A stretch of DNA of 64,000 nt from MPNP01 sp963668325 (GTDB taxonomy: Bacteria > Pseudomonadota > Alphaproteobacteria > Rhodobacterales > Rhodobacteraceae), in assembly GCA_963668325.1 (NCBI GenBank), contig OY764222.1, forward strand, positions 1,736,001 through 1,800,000. Direction: 5' to 3'. The notes below the pieces were generated by a model. It did no database searches. It worked only from the letters and a program-made list of their open reading frames with translations, and was not told the DNA's origin. Made by a program: the position numbers and the translations under genes. This document shows positions 16,770-25,762 of the stretch, piece by piece; position 1 is the first letter of the stretch; each line of letters starts with the position of its first letter.

Positions 16770-19145
16770 TTATTCCCCGTAAGGGATCCAGATGTTTTTA
16801 ACCTCTACAGAATGTTTTAAAAATTCTATGCCATAAATTGGTATCTGACTATACCAGCATTTCAAACTTTTTTCAAGTAACCAAACACGCTTTAAATTAC
16901 CAGCAGACAATTTATTCACCATGGCATATTGTGATAGGCAACCTGCGTACCAAATGGCATTTATGTCATCATGCTCGACCACAGTCTTTACCAAATCCTT
17001 ATGAACCCCGGTAATTAGGTTAATCACCCCTGCCGGCACATCAGAGGTATCAATTATTTGTGTAAAGTCCGTACTGGATAGAGGACTTGCTTCTGACGGT
17101 ATTGCTATGCATCTGTTTCCCATGGAAATCAGAGAAGCAACCATTGATACAAAACCCAATAGTGGGAATCGATTAGGACACACGACCCCAACAATACCCA
17201 ATGGCTCGTTTAGTGCCATTACCGTTTTTTTGTTCGGTACACTATGAATTCTACCATCGAATTTGTCAGCCCAGGAAGCAAAGTAGAAAAGAATTTCAAT
17301 GGAAGTACGAACTTCTAGCAAGGCTTCATCGGGATTACATAAAGTTTGTAATTCTATACGGTTGGCAAATTCTTCTTCCCTCATGGCAAGATTTTCTGCC
17401 ATAAAGTACAGGATTTGAGACCGATTATAAGCCGAGGCATGTTTCCAGGATTTTGCCGCATGGGCAGCCTCCACAGCATTCCTAATGTCTTTTCTGTTTC
17501 CTTTGCCAACCCTGCCAACAATTTGTCCCTTGGGATTTGCAACTTCTAGCGAGTAACCACTGTCTGGTCTGACTTTCTTACCGCCAATATACATTTTGGG
17601 AGTTTGATCAATCGGGGGTATGGAAACTTCCTTTGGAGGATATTCTGCTTCTTTAGGATTGAATAATTTTGGCAATTTTTGTGGTTTTGGTTTGGTATAA
17701 TGGGAAATACCCTCCCAGCCACCTTCACGACCAAATCCAGATTCTTTATAGCCTCCAAACCCGGCAGCAGCATCAAAATCATTGGTTGAATTAATCCAAA
17801 CCACGCCGCTATCGAGTTCGTGAGCTATTTCCAACGCCGTATTTATGTTTTCACTCCAAACTGAAGCTGCCAAACCATATCTCGAATTATTGGCCAGGCT
17901 GATTGCTTCCTCATATGTTCGGAAAGTCATGCTCACAAGAACTGGGCCAAAAATTTCCTCCCTCATCAGGACAGAGCTTGGAGTTAATCCGGTTACCAAA
18001 GTCGGTGGATAGAAAAACCCCTCCTTTGGGAGTAGGATATCTGGTTGATATATCAGTCCTTTTTCTTCCTCTCCCAGGGCAACCATTTTGCTTATGTTAT
18101 TTCTTTGTCCCTTGCTGATAATTGAGCCGATATCGGTGGATTTATCAAGTGGAGAGCCTACTCGCAAGGTATCCATTCTTTTCCTGACCTTTGCCAGGAA
18201 GGTTTCAGCGATTGATTCTTGAACCAATAACCTGGACCCCGCACAACATACTTCACCCTGATTTAACCAAATTGCATCAACAATACCTTCGACAGCCGAA
18301 TCGAGGTCAGCATCACTACACACGATGAATGGAGATTTGCCACCCAACTCAAGGGTTAAGGATTTGTCCTCCTCTGCAGTCAGGTGCCGGATTCTTTTCC
18401 CAACAGAAGTTGATCCCGTAAAAGCAATTTTCTGGACATCGGGGTGCCTAACAAGGTGTTCACCGGTTTTGCCATCACCGGTAATAATATTTACAACCCC
18501 GGGAGGTAGGTTGATTTCGGATAGTATTTGGGCAAAAAATAGTGCGGTCAGAGGAGTATGCTCCGAAGGCTTGAGGACAACTGTATTGCCTAGAGCAATG
18601 GCAGGAGCAACCTTCCAGGACAACATTAGCAGTGGGAAATTCCAAGGAATTATTTGACCACAAACACCATAGGGTACCCTGTCAGAGATTTCAGTATCTC
18701 CCAATTGAGCCATCCCAGCGTGAAAATAGAAATGTCTTGCTACCAGAGGTATATCAATATCCCTGGTTTCCCTGATTGGTTTCCCGTTATCCAGAGTTTC
18801 CAAAACGGCCAATAACCGAGCATGCTTTTGAATGGATCGGGCAATGGCATAAAGGTATTTTGCTCTTTGGTAACCCCCCAATTCGTACCAACTCTTTTGT
18901 GCATTCTGGGCAACTTCTACTGCCTGATAAACATCTTTTTTGGTACCGGTCGATATACTTGCGAGTTTTTCTCCTGTGGCAGGGTTATATGTTGTAAAAT
19001 GGCTTGGTTTGGTGGATTGCCGAAACTCTCCACTAATATAATGACCAAAGGATTTGTCCATTTTGGCCAACCATTGGTCAACCTCTGTACGGCTTTCCGG
19101 GGCAGGGCCATAATCCATGGTTTCAATAATGTTCAAAACGTCCAT
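16770..19145 (-). CDS. Double-domain aldehyde dehydrogenase with degenerate second domain
   Basis: A 791-residue NAD(P)-dependent aldehyde dehydrogenase with two ALDH domains. The first (about 35-505) is complete: PWNFPLLMLSWK, FTGSTSVGKRI, catalytic Glu in LELGGKSPF and the nucleophile in NQGEVCCAGSRLL, plus EEIFGPVL. The second (about 515-791) starts with KMYIGGKKVRPDSGYSLEV but lacks both the ELGGK segment and the active-site Cys, and ends FLKHSVEVKNIWIPYGE. This arrangement recurs in alphaproteobacteria next to deoC, as here with a 5-bp gap. DeoC releases acetaldehyde, so oxidation to acetate is a reasonable role (inference). The second domain probably supports assembly or substrate transfer. 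Confidence 0.88.
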   Translation of the reverse strand: MDVLNIIETMDYGPAPESRTEVDQWLAKMDKSFGHYISGEFRQSTKPSHFTTYNPATGEKLASISTGTKKDVYQAVEVAQNAQKSWYELGGYQRAKYLYAIARSIQKHARLLAVLETLDNGKPIRETRDIDIPLVARHFYFHAGMAQLGDTEISDRVPYGVCGQIIPWNFPLLMLSWKVAPAIALGNTVVLKPSEHTPLTALFFAQILSEINLPPGVVNIITGDGKTGEHLVRHPDVQKIAFTGSTSVGKRIRHLTAEEDKSLTLELGGKSPFIVCSDADLDSAVEGIVDAIWLNQGEVCCAGSRLLVQESIAETFLAKVRKRMDTLRVGSPLDKSTDIGSIISKGQRNNISKMVALGEEEKGLIYQPDILLPKEGFFYPPTLVTGLTPSSVLMREEIFGPVLVSMTFRTYEEAISLANNSRYGLAASVWSENINTALEIAHELDSGVVWINSTNDFDAAAGFGGYKESGFGREGGWEGISHYTKPKPQKLPKLFNPKEAEYPPKEVSIPPIDQTPKMYIGGKKVRPDSGYSLEVANPKGQIVGRVGKGNRKDIRNAVEAAHAAKSWKHASAYNRSQILYFMAENLAMREEEFANRIELQTLCNPDEALLEVRTSIEILFYFASWADKFDGRIHSVPNKKTVMALNEPLGIVGVVCPNRFPLLGFVSMVASLISMGNRCIAIPSEASPLSSTDFTQIIDTSDVPAGVINLITGVHKDLVKTVVEHDDINAIWYAGCLSQYAMVNKLSAGNLKRVWLLEKSLKCWYSQIPIYGIEFLKHSVEVKNIWIPYGE

Positions 19146-19150
19146 CAGAT

Positions 19151-20197
19151 CTATCCTTGAGGATGTCGATAGGAAGCTGAATATCTTCCCGTAGCCAGAT
19201 GTTCTAATTGTCTCTCAATATCGTTTAATAGGCTGGAAGCACCAAACCGAAAAAGATCAGGTGCCAGCCATCGGTTGCCAAGTTCTTCCTTGATCATCAT
19301 GAGGTATTGCAAGCTTTCCTTTGCTTTGGAAATACCCCCAGCTGGCTTAAAGCCTACCCGATAGCCAGTAAGTTCAAAATAGCTTCTGATGGCCCTCATC
19401 ATTACCAGGGAAACGGACAGGGTAGCGTTTACGGGTTCCTTGCCAGTGGAGGTTTTGATAAAATCCGCACCGGCCATCATACAAACCATTGAGGCCTTGG
19501 CGATATTTCTGAGAGTTACCAATTCTCCTGTGGCAAGTATGACTTTTATTTTTGCTGAATTGCAAGCTTCCTTGAACAATCGGATTTCATCGTAAAGGGT
19601 TTCCCAATCCTCAGTCAGAACATGTCTCCTTGAAATCACAACATCTATTTCATGAGCTCCTTCGGCCACAGATTCCCGGATCTCGGCAATACGTAGGTTA
19701 AATGGGGTTAACCCTGCTGGAAAACCCGTTGATACCGCTGCAACAGGAATGTCTGTTCCCCTTAAGGCGTTTAGTGTGGGGGAAATCATTTCATGGTAAA
19801 CACATACGGCACCCACTCTTAACGGATATTCTTCGATATTGAGGCTTTGTAGAATTTCTTTGGAAACCGGATTTTGAGCTTTGGCTGCAAGTCGAATCAC
19901 CCTACCGGGAGTATCATCACCAGAAAGAGTAGTTAAATCCATCAACGCTATGGCTTTTAGCAACCAGGCTGTCTGCCAATGAGCCTTAACCGTTCGCCTT
20001 TTTTGTAGAGTATTGGTTCTTCGTTTAACAGCTGAACTGTTGGCCTGGATCTCTGAAATCAATCCCAGATCCAAATCCATCCCGGGATTTTGTATCGGCA
20101 CAGCAACTAATTGGTCTGGGGTAGAACTTTTCGTGTTTGGAAATACAGCATGTTGACCAGCCAAGGACTGTGTCTCCTTGAAAAGTTCTTTATTCAA
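19151..20197 (-). CDS. deoC: Deoxyribose-phosphate aldolase
   Basis: A 348-residue DeoC-family class I aldolase that splits 2-deoxyribose 5-phosphate into glyceraldehyde 3-phosphate and acetaldehyde. The Schiff-base lysine is in ADFIKTSTGKE, with AVSTGFPAGLTPF and GFKPAGGIS completing the phosphate site. It is longer than E. coli DeoC because of an ~85-residue N-terminal extension rich in polar residues, which is common in alphaproteobacterial versions. It precedes the double ALDH gene by 5 bp and follows sdhB by 32 bp, so it may be read from the sdh transcript. No other deoxynucleoside catabolism gene is nearby. Confidence 0.88.
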   Translation of the reverse strand: MNKELFKETQSLAGQHAVFPNTKSSTPDQLVAVPIQNPGMDLDLGLISEIQANSSAVKRRTNTLQKRRTVKAHWQTAWLLKAIALMDLTTLSGDDTPGRVIRLAAKAQNPVSKEILQSLNIEEYPLRVGAVCVYHEMISPTLNALRGTDIPVAAVSTGFPAGLTPFNLRIAEIRESVAEGAHEIDVVISRRHVLTEDWETLYDEIRLFKEACNSAKIKVILATGELVTLRNIAKASMVCMMAGADFIKTSTGKEPVNATLSVSLVMMRAIRSYFELTGYRVGFKPAGGISKAKESLQYLMMIKEELGNRWLAPDLFRFGASSLLNDIERQLEHLATGRYSASYRHPQG

Positions 20198-20229
20198 TTT
20201 AAACCAGAAAAGTTAAATTTAGACTGCCC

Positions 20230-21009
20230 CTAAATTGTTCTCTCCACCATGAGCTTCTTTACCTCGGCAATGGCTTTGGCTGGGTTTAACCCCTTTGGAC
20301 AGGTCTTCGAACAGTTAAGTATGGTGTGACAACGATATAGTCTGAAGGGATCTTCCAACTCATCTAGTCTTTTACCGGCACCTTCATCCCGACTGTCAAT
20401 TAACCATCGGTAAGCATGCAATAAGGCAGCAGGACCAAGATAGCGGTCACCATTCCACCAATAACTTGGACAGGAAGTTGAACAACAGGCACACATGACG
20501 CATTCATATAGACCATCAAGTTTCTTTCTGTCCTCTGGCGACTGTTTCCATTCATTTCCAGGTTCTGATGTCTGGGTAGATAACCATGGCATTACCGAAG
20601 CGTGTTGAGCATAAAAATGTGTCAAATCTGGCACTAGATCCTTTACAACTTCCATATGGGGAAGGGGATAAATTTTGATATCTCCCTTGATTTCATTGAC
20701 ATCCTTAATGCAGGCCAGGGTATTTTCCCCATCAATATTCATCGCACATGAACCACAGATGCCTTCACGGCATGATCTTCGAAAAGTAAGTGTTGGATCA
20801 ATTTCATTCTTGATTTTAATGATGGCATCCAAAACCATTGGGCCACAATCTTGCAAATCTAAATGATACGTATCCATACGAGGATTATCGGCAGTGTCAG
20901 GATCCCAACGATAAACCTTGAATTTCTTTATATTACCGGACGATTCAGGTTTCGGCCATTCCTTACCAACTTTGATCCTGGAATTTTTCGGTAATCTCAA
21001 TTCAACCAT
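20230..21009 (-). CDS. sdhB: Succinate dehydrogenase iron-sulfur subunit
   Basis: A 259-residue iron-sulfur subunit of complex II, carrying electrons from the flavoprotein to ubiquinone. The [2Fe-2S] site is CREGICGSCAMNIDG, and the [4Fe-4S] and [3Fe-4S] sites are CVMCACCSTSCPSYWW and CHTILNCSKTCPKGLNP. The extra Cys within the second motif (CACC) occurs in several bacterial SdhB proteins. Length and all cluster ligands are standard. It is the last sdh gene, separated from sdhA by a small lipoprotein gene, with deoC 32 bp downstream. Confidence 0.97.
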   Translation of the reverse strand: MVELRLPKNSRIKVGKEWPKPESSGNIKKFKVYRWDPDTADNPRMDTYHLDLQDCGPMVLDAIIKIKNEIDPTLTFRRSCREGICGSCAMNIDGENTLACIKDVNEIKGDIKIYPLPHMEVVKDLVPDLTHFYAQHASVMPWLSTQTSEPGNEWKQSPEDRKKLDGLYECVMCACCSTSCPSYWWNGDRYLGPAALLHAYRWLIDSRDEGAGKRLDELEDPFRLYRCHTILNCSKTCPKGLNPAKAIAEVKKLMVERTI

Positions 21010-21035
21010 TTTTTGTTACTCTTTTCTGTATTTTA

Positions 21036-21293
21036 TTAACAAGACCCGGGAGTAATATTTGAAGAAGCCCCTTTCCTACTTCCGAACAAAGTAGAGGATT
21101 CAAAATTAATTGAAACGGATCTAATAATTTCCCCTTTGGAGTTAATTCCCATTTCGGCTTCACCACTTTGCTTAACTTTTGGTTTATCAGGTTGATCACA
21201 CAAATGTTCTCGAATACTTTTGTCTGAAGGTTTTGGTGAAGTACAACCAATTAGGATTGCTGCCAATCCACCGATCAAAATTAAGTGTTTCAC
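21036..21293 (-). CDS. Small lipoprotein encoded between sdhA and sdhB
   Basis: An 85-residue predicted lipoprotein: basic start VKHLILIGGLAAILIGC with a lipobox Cys near residue 17, then a short polar mature chain (CTSPKPSDKSIREHLC). I chose the GTG at 21293, one base after the sdhA stop, because the signal peptide starts there; an ATG at 21320 lies inside sdhA and would put a charged tail before it. A small gene of unknown function at this position is a recurring feature of alphaproteobacterial sdh operons. It may act in complex II assembly or may simply be a passenger; neither is shown by the sequence. Confidence 0.65.
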   Translation of the reverse strand: MKHLILIGGLAAILIGCTSPKPSDKSIREHLCDQPDKPKVKQSGEAEMGINSKGEIIRSVSINFESSTLFGSRKGASSNITPGSC

Positions 21294-21294
21294 T

Positions 21295-23100
21295 TTAGTA
21301 AACCCTTTTTTTCGGAGCAACTATAGCAGGATCTATCCCACCATCTTCCGGTGAAAACAGAAATTCTGAGTGAACGGGCCGATAGGACATTTCTACATCC
21401 GTTTTGTTAACTCTGGCAAGGCTATGGACTCGCCAATTCTTGTCATTTCTATCGGGATAATCCTCGTGGGCATGAGCTCCACGACTTTCTTTTCTTTCAT
21501 ACGCAGACTTTACTGTTGCTAGGGAACATGCCATAAGATTTTCCAGCTCAAGTGTTTCCATAAGATCTGAGTTCCAGATCATGGATTGATCAGTTACCTT
21601 AATATCATCTAGGTATGAACCTATCTTTTTTATCTCCTCCACCCCTTTTGCAAGGGTAGCATCACTGCGGAATACAGCAGCATATTCTTGCATGGCTTTT
21701 TGCATCATCAAGCGGATTTCTGCTGTTGGAACTTCGCCATTCGAATGTCTGGTTTTGTCAAACTTATCGACGATTGCTTCCACAGCGTTGGAATCACCTT
21801 CCGGGATAGCTCCTCCAGGTGTTAGAACCTGACCGGTTCTTATGGCCGAAGCTCGACCGAATACAACCAAGTCAGTTAATGAATTCGAGCCCAGTCGATT
21901 TGCTCCATGCACAGATGCACTGGCGGCTTCTCCCACCGCCATTAACCCGGGTTGAATTGCATCAGGATCAGTTTCTGTCGGGTTGATTACTTCTCCCCAA
22001 TAATTGGTCGGTATCCCGCCCATGTTATAATGAACGGTTGGAATAACCGGAATAGGCTGCCTGGTAACATCGACACCGGCAAATACTTTGGCGGATTCTG
22101 ATATCCCTGGCAATCGTTCTGCCAATATTTCTGGTGGGAGATGATTGAGGTGCAGTAAAATATGATCCTTTTCAGGTCCTACACCCCGTCCTTCCCTAAT
22201 TTCAAGAGTCATACATCTTGAAACAACATCCCTGCTGGCAAGATCTTTGTAGGTTGGGGCATATCGTTCCATAAATCGCTCACCCTCAGAATTTGTCAGG
22301 TAACCACCTTCACCACGGGCTCCTTCAGTAATCAAAACGCCTGCACCATAAATGCCGGTTGGATGAAACTGGACGAATTCCATATCCTGGAGGGGAAGAT
22401 TGGCTCTAGCAACCAAACCATTGCCATCACCTGTACAAGTATGGGCTGAGGTTGCCGAAAAATATGATCGACCATAACCGCCAGTTGCAAGGACTACCAT
22501 CTTGGCTGAAAACTTGTGGAGTTGGCCGTTCTCCAGGTCCCAGGCCATTATTCCCTGGCAGACACCATCATCGGAAAAGATCAGATCAAGGGCAAAATAT
22601 TCAATAAAAAATTCGGCCTTTTTTTTCAGCGACTGTCCATATAGGGTATGAAGTATCGCATGGCCTGTTCTGTCTGCTGCAGCACAAGTTCTCTGAACTG
22701 GAGGGCCCTCGCCAAATTTGGTTGTATGGCCTCCAAAAGGTCTTTGGTATATTTTTCCATCAGCAGTACGGCTAAATGGAACGCCATAATGTTCCAGCTC
22801 ATAGATGGCCCTAGGAGCTTCCCTGGCAAGGTATTCCATAGCATCACTATCACCTAACCAATCAGAACCCTTAACGGTATCATAGAGGTGCCATTTCCAA
22901 CCATCCGGTCCCATGTTTCCCAAGGATGCTGCGATTCCTCCCTGGGCAGCCACCGTATGCGACCTTGTTGGGAACACCTTGGTTATACATGCTGTACGAA
23001 ATCCATTTTCAACCATTCCCAAGGTTGATCTGAGGCCTGCCCCACCGGCACCGACAACTACCACATCGTAGGAATGATTTACTATATTATATGATGGCAT
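21295..23100 (-). CDS. sdhA: Succinate dehydrogenase flavoprotein subunit
   Basis: A 601-residue flavoprotein that oxidises succinate to fumarate in the TCA cycle and feeds electrons to SdhB. VVVGAGGAGLRSTLGMVE is the FAD-binding motif, and FPTRSHTVAAQGG contains the His that carries FAD covalently. The substrate site includes HTCTGDGNG, GIYGAGVLITEGARGEGG and the HGANRLGSNSL segment. Length and motifs are those of mitochondrial-type SdhA. The gene is within the sdhC-D-A-x-B order, 9 bp after sdhD. Confidence 0.97.
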   Translation of the reverse strand: MPSYNIVNHSYDVVVVGAGGAGLRSTLGMVENGFRTACITKVFPTRSHTVAAQGGIAASLGNMGPDGWKWHLYDTVKGSDWLGDSDAMEYLAREAPRAIYELEHYGVPFSRTADGKIYQRPFGGHTTKFGEGPPVQRTCAAADRTGHAILHTLYGQSLKKKAEFFIEYFALDLIFSDDGVCQGIMAWDLENGQLHKFSAKMVVLATGGYGRSYFSATSAHTCTGDGNGLVARANLPLQDMEFVQFHPTGIYGAGVLITEGARGEGGYLTNSEGERFMERYAPTYKDLASRDVVSRCMTLEIREGRGVGPEKDHILLHLNHLPPEILAERLPGISESAKVFAGVDVTRQPIPVIPTVHYNMGGIPTNYWGEVINPTETDPDAIQPGLMAVGEAASASVHGANRLGSNSLTDLVVFGRASAIRTGQVLTPGGAIPEGDSNAVEAIVDKFDKTRHSNGEVPTAEIRLMMQKAMQEYAAVFRSDATLAKGVEEIKKIGSYLDDIKVTDQSMIWNSDLMETLELENLMACSLATVKSAYERKESRGAHAHEDYPDRNDKNWRVHSLARVNKTDVEMSYRPVHSEFLFSPEDGGIDPAIVAPKKRVY

Positions 23101-23109
23101 TGATTTCCT

Positions 23110-23496
23110 CTATCCAACAAATCCAAAAGCAATTCGTGCTATTGAAATCACTCCTACTATCATCAAACCCCAGCAAAACAGGGAATTGGAAACTATAAAA
23201 ATGACTTTCCAGGTTTTGGCATGGACATAATCTTCAATGACAACCTGTAACCCAAGCCTTAGGTGGAAAAAGGCAACAATCAAAAAGAGAATTGCAACTA
23301 CGGCATTTCCCAAATTGGAATAGGTCTCAATAAAATTTTGATAACCTGATCCCAAAGTGGGAATAAATGTATAGACAAACAGCAAGGACAAAGGAAGTAA
23401 AGCAACCGCTGATAGGCGTTGCATCCACCAATGATGGGTTCCTTCCTTGGAGGAACCAAGGCCTTCAACTTTCCTGAAATTCGTTTGAAAACCCAT
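23110..23496 (-). CDS. sdhD: Succinate dehydrogenase hydrophobic membrane anchor subunit
   Basis: A 128-residue membrane anchor of complex II with three transmembrane helices. HWWMQRLSAVALLPLSLLFV is the conserved first helix with the quinone-site Arg-Ser region, and HLRLGLQVVIEDYVH in the second helix region carries the heme/quinone-facing residues. It forms the membrane domain with SdhC. Only 6 bp separate it from sdhC and 9 bp from sdhA, consistent with one transcript. Confidence 0.93.
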   Translation of the reverse strand: MGFQTNFRKVEGLGSSKEGTHHWWMQRLSAVALLPLSLLFVYTFIPTLGSGYQNFIETYSNLGNAVVAILFLIVAFFHLRLGLQVVIEDYVHAKTWKVIFIVSNSLFCWGLMIVGVISIARIAFGFVG

Positions 23497-23502
23497 TGAA
23501 AC

Positions 23503-23901
23503 TCACCAAATATAGATCAATGCCAGAGAAAGAACTGTCAAAATAGCAGCTCCTGTTAAGCCTAGCAAAGCTGATGTCGTGACATTCTTTTCATTAAAGG
23601 TTAGTCCAACATCCCAAAACAAGTGCCGAATTCCATTACAGAAATGAAACCAAAAGCCAACGAGACAGGCCAACATAACCAAGTCCCCAATGACCGAAGT
23701 AACGACACAGGTCACAAATTCATAATAGTTTTCTGAAATGGCTGCAGCAAAAAACCACCAAACAATAAGGAACCCACCCGCTGCCAATCCAACACCGGTA
23801 ACGCGATGCATAATCGACATGATTGCATTCAGGGGCCACTTATAAATTGTAGCATGTGGTGAAAGAGGTCGACCAGGACCAGGTTTATTCATTTTGTTCA
23901 A
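23503..23901 (-). CDS. sdhC: Succinate dehydrogenase cytochrome b556 subunit
   Basis: A 132-residue cytochrome b subunit with three transmembrane helices. The N-terminus RPLSPHATIYKWPLNAIMSI and HRVTGVGLAAGGF are family signatures of SdhC, and the His in HFCNGIRHLFWD is the expected heme b region. It is the first gene of the sdh group. The insertion sequence ends 71 bp upstream of the start codon, so the promoter has been interrupted or replaced. A second in-frame ATG four codons in is an alternative start. Confidence 0.94.
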   Translation of the reverse strand: MNKMNKPGPGRPLSPHATIYKWPLNAIMSIMHRVTGVGLAAGGFLIVWWFFAAAISENYYEFVTCVVTSVIGDLVMLACLVGFWFHFCNGIRHLFWDVGLTFNEKNVTTSALLGLTGAAILTVLSLALIYIW

Positions 23902-23963
23902 TTGCTAATACTTCAAATTAAGCGTTATGTTTAACTATCAGGTTAATTTCTTCAAGAAAATTA

Positions 23964-23972
23964 ATTCATGAG
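23964..23972. repeat. Target-site duplication, left copy
   Basis: ATTCATGAG immediately precedes the left inverted repeat of the insertion sequence and is repeated exactly after its right end. Nine bases is usual for several IS4-type elements. Confidence 0.85.
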
Positions 23973-23994
23973 CAGTAGTTCCCGCTAATTTTTA
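23973..23994. repeat. Left terminal inverted repeat of the IS
   Basis: A 22-bp terminal repeat beginning CAGTAGTTCCCGCT. It matches the reverse complement of the right end at 18 of 22 positions, with the outer 14 bases differing once. Confidence 0.85.
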
Positions 23995-24139
23995 GCCCAA
24001 AGGCCAATTTTGTTCCTTATAAGCTCCCTCAACCAAGTTGGCAAGAGATACCGAAGAGTTTCTACTCCCATGGTCTTTTATTCTGATGCTATTTATTCTG
24101 AATATCCGGTGGAACACTTACGGTGACATGGTTGCTTCG

Positions 24140-25501
24140 CTAAGGGTCACCAATAAGTAGTTCCCCTTCAATCATCCGACGCGGTTCGATCAACAAGCGG
24201 TAAAAGGTTTCCCAACTGTTGATTTTAACCAGCGTAAACAACATCCGCATCGCTTCCCATAGATATTTCTTGCGTTTCTGTTTTTTGAGTGCCTGCTGAA
24301 ACAAGCCGCAACAATGTGCAACCACCTGTTCCACCAGAAAATCCAGCAGGCATAAATTGGCCATCACACTGGCGAGATTGTACTTTCCATGGCCGTAACT
24401 GTGCTCCAGCCGATAACCATCAGCTTCGGATTTCAGAACTTTGAAATTTTCGTTTTCTATCCGCCAGCGCGACCTGGCGGCTCGCATCATAGGCATCACC
24501 GTTGTTTCATTGAGAGGAAGATCAGAAACCCAGCCCCATTTGGTCGTCCTGACTTCATTGTCTTGTTTCTTGCCAACCGGCTTGGTTTCGGTATAGAAGA
24601 GGACATTGACCTCCAGGTTGAAATTGCTGTCGTTCAGGGGGACGTTATTGAGCCAGCGGAACTGATGGGTAATCACCCCTTTATTGGTTCGTTCCCTTCT
24701 GGTCATGGCTTGGGTATCCGGATGGGTGTCAACCCAGTCATATAAGGCTTTGTGATCACCTTCTCTGGCCCCCAGGATGAAGCGCAGGTCATGCTTCTGC
24801 AAGTGTCTGATATGGGGTGCATTGGAAGCTAGGCCGTCTTCCACGACAATCGTCTTGAGATGGGGGTGATCTTCGCGGAAGGCGGTGATAAACCGTTTGG
24901 CAGCATTCCGTTCACAATCGTTCTTATGCTCTCCATCCTGCCTGGTGATCATTTCCGGTGCAAAAGGAATGACGGTCTTGGTCGTTGGATGAACCAGAGC
25001 ACCGCCAAACATCTGATGGGAATAGGATTTGGTTCCATTGCGATGGTTCTTGACAAGACAGGAGGAGCAACACACCTTGTTGGAACTGTAATAGCCGGTC
25101 CCATCAAGGGACATGAGATAATGGTCATCCAAGACCGTGAAATGCTCCAGCCCCTTGCTTCGTTGGAAATTGGTGAAGACCGCCTTGAAGGCTTCACGGA
25201 AATGTTTGGGATCAACCGGGTCCAGTCTTTCGCGCAGACAAGTGTCGGACGGTGCCTTCTTGACACCAAAAAGGGTCTTGAGGTTAGACACAATCGTCGG
25301 GTTGGCATTTTCGCCCCGGGTTTTTTGGTCAAAGTCCAGGAGGGAGGGGGACTTGACGTGATACACCGCCAAACCTGACATCAGACAATCCTGGAGGGTA
25401 AACCCTCGGTTGATGATTGGGTCTGGAATGGTGTCGAAAACCTTGCGGACTGTCGACAATAAACCGGGCATTGAAACATGCCGACGGAGTTTCTGATACA
25501 T
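24140..25501 (-). CDS. IS4-type DDE transposase
   Basis: A 453-residue transposase. The catalytic triad appears as Asp in SLDGTGYYSS, Asp in VVEDGLASNAPH and Glu in SRWRIENENFKVLKSE; the last matches the YREK-like C-terminal signature of IS4-group enzymes. The N-terminal region (GFTLQDCLMSGLAVYHVKSP) is the DNA-binding part often seen in this group. I chose the ATG at 25501 since the protein-like sequence begins MYQKLRRH; an upstream ATG at 25564 adds a hydrophobic stretch without support. There are no stops or frameshifts. Transcription runs toward sdhC, 238 bp away. Confidence 0.88.
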   Translation of the reverse strand: MYQKLRRHVSMPGLLSTVRKVFDTIPDPIINRGFTLQDCLMSGLAVYHVKSPSLLDFDQKTRGENANPTIVSNLKTLFGVKKAPSDTCLRERLDPVDPKHFREAFKAVFTNFQRSKGLEHFTVLDDHYLMSLDGTGYYSSNKVCCSSCLVKNHRNGTKSYSHQMFGGALVHPTTKTVIPFAPEMITRQDGEHKNDCERNAAKRFITAFREDHPHLKTIVVEDGLASNAPHIRHLQKHDLRFILGAREGDHKALYDWVDTHPDTQAMTRRERTNKGVITHQFRWLNNVPLNDSNFNLEVNVLFYTETKPVGKKQDNEVRTTKWGWVSDLPLNETTVMPMMRAARSRWRIENENFKVLKSEADGYRLEHSYGHGKYNLASVMANLCLLDFLVEQVVAHCCGLFQQALKKQKRKKYLWEAMRMLFTLVKINSWETFYRLLIEPRRMIEGELLIGDP

Positions 25502-25647
25502 GATACTGCTCAAAATGTTATTATTGAAAAATATTGTTATTGGTTCCAATAATATGAGAATCATGTCAATTTGGCAAAAAGTGAGTGAAGGGTGCTTACG
25601 AAAAATAAATTTTGCTAACTTCGTAAACGCCCTATTTATGGGGTAAT

Positions 25648-25669
25648 TAAATTTAAGCGGGAATTACTG
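25648..25669. repeat. Right terminal inverted repeat of the IS
   Basis: The reverse complement begins CAGTAATTCCCGCT and pairs with the left end at 18 of 22 positions. Confidence 0.85.
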
Positions 25670-25678
25670 ATTCATGAG
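25670..25678. repeat. Target-site duplication, right copy
   Basis: ATTCATGAG, identical to the copy at the left flank of the insertion sequence. Confidence 0.85.
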
Positions 25679-25762
25679 TGCTATATCTAGCCTCCCCGAT
25701 ACCCCTAATTTTGTGACCTGATTAGAAATATCGTCTAAACATGGCTGAATTTTCTTGGAAAT

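Larger units (their letters stand above)
23973..25669 (-). mobile_element. Complete insertion sequence, IS4-type DDE, 1697 bp
   Basis: The element is bounded by imperfect terminal inverted repeats (18 of 22 positions match; both begin CAGTA and share TTCCCGCT) and by an exact 9-bp direct repeat. It holds a single transposase gene on the minus strand. Intact ends, duplication and reading frame indicate a fairly recent and possibly active insertion. It lies between mch and sdhC. Removing it and one repeat copy leaves an mch-sdhC spacing of about 155 bp. I name the family by transposase pattern only; a database match would be needed for the exact IS name. Confidence 0.9.

Noticed and set aside
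24860..25378. 172-codon plus-strand frame within the insertion sequence
   Set aside because: Antisense to the intact transposase, no recognisable protein features.
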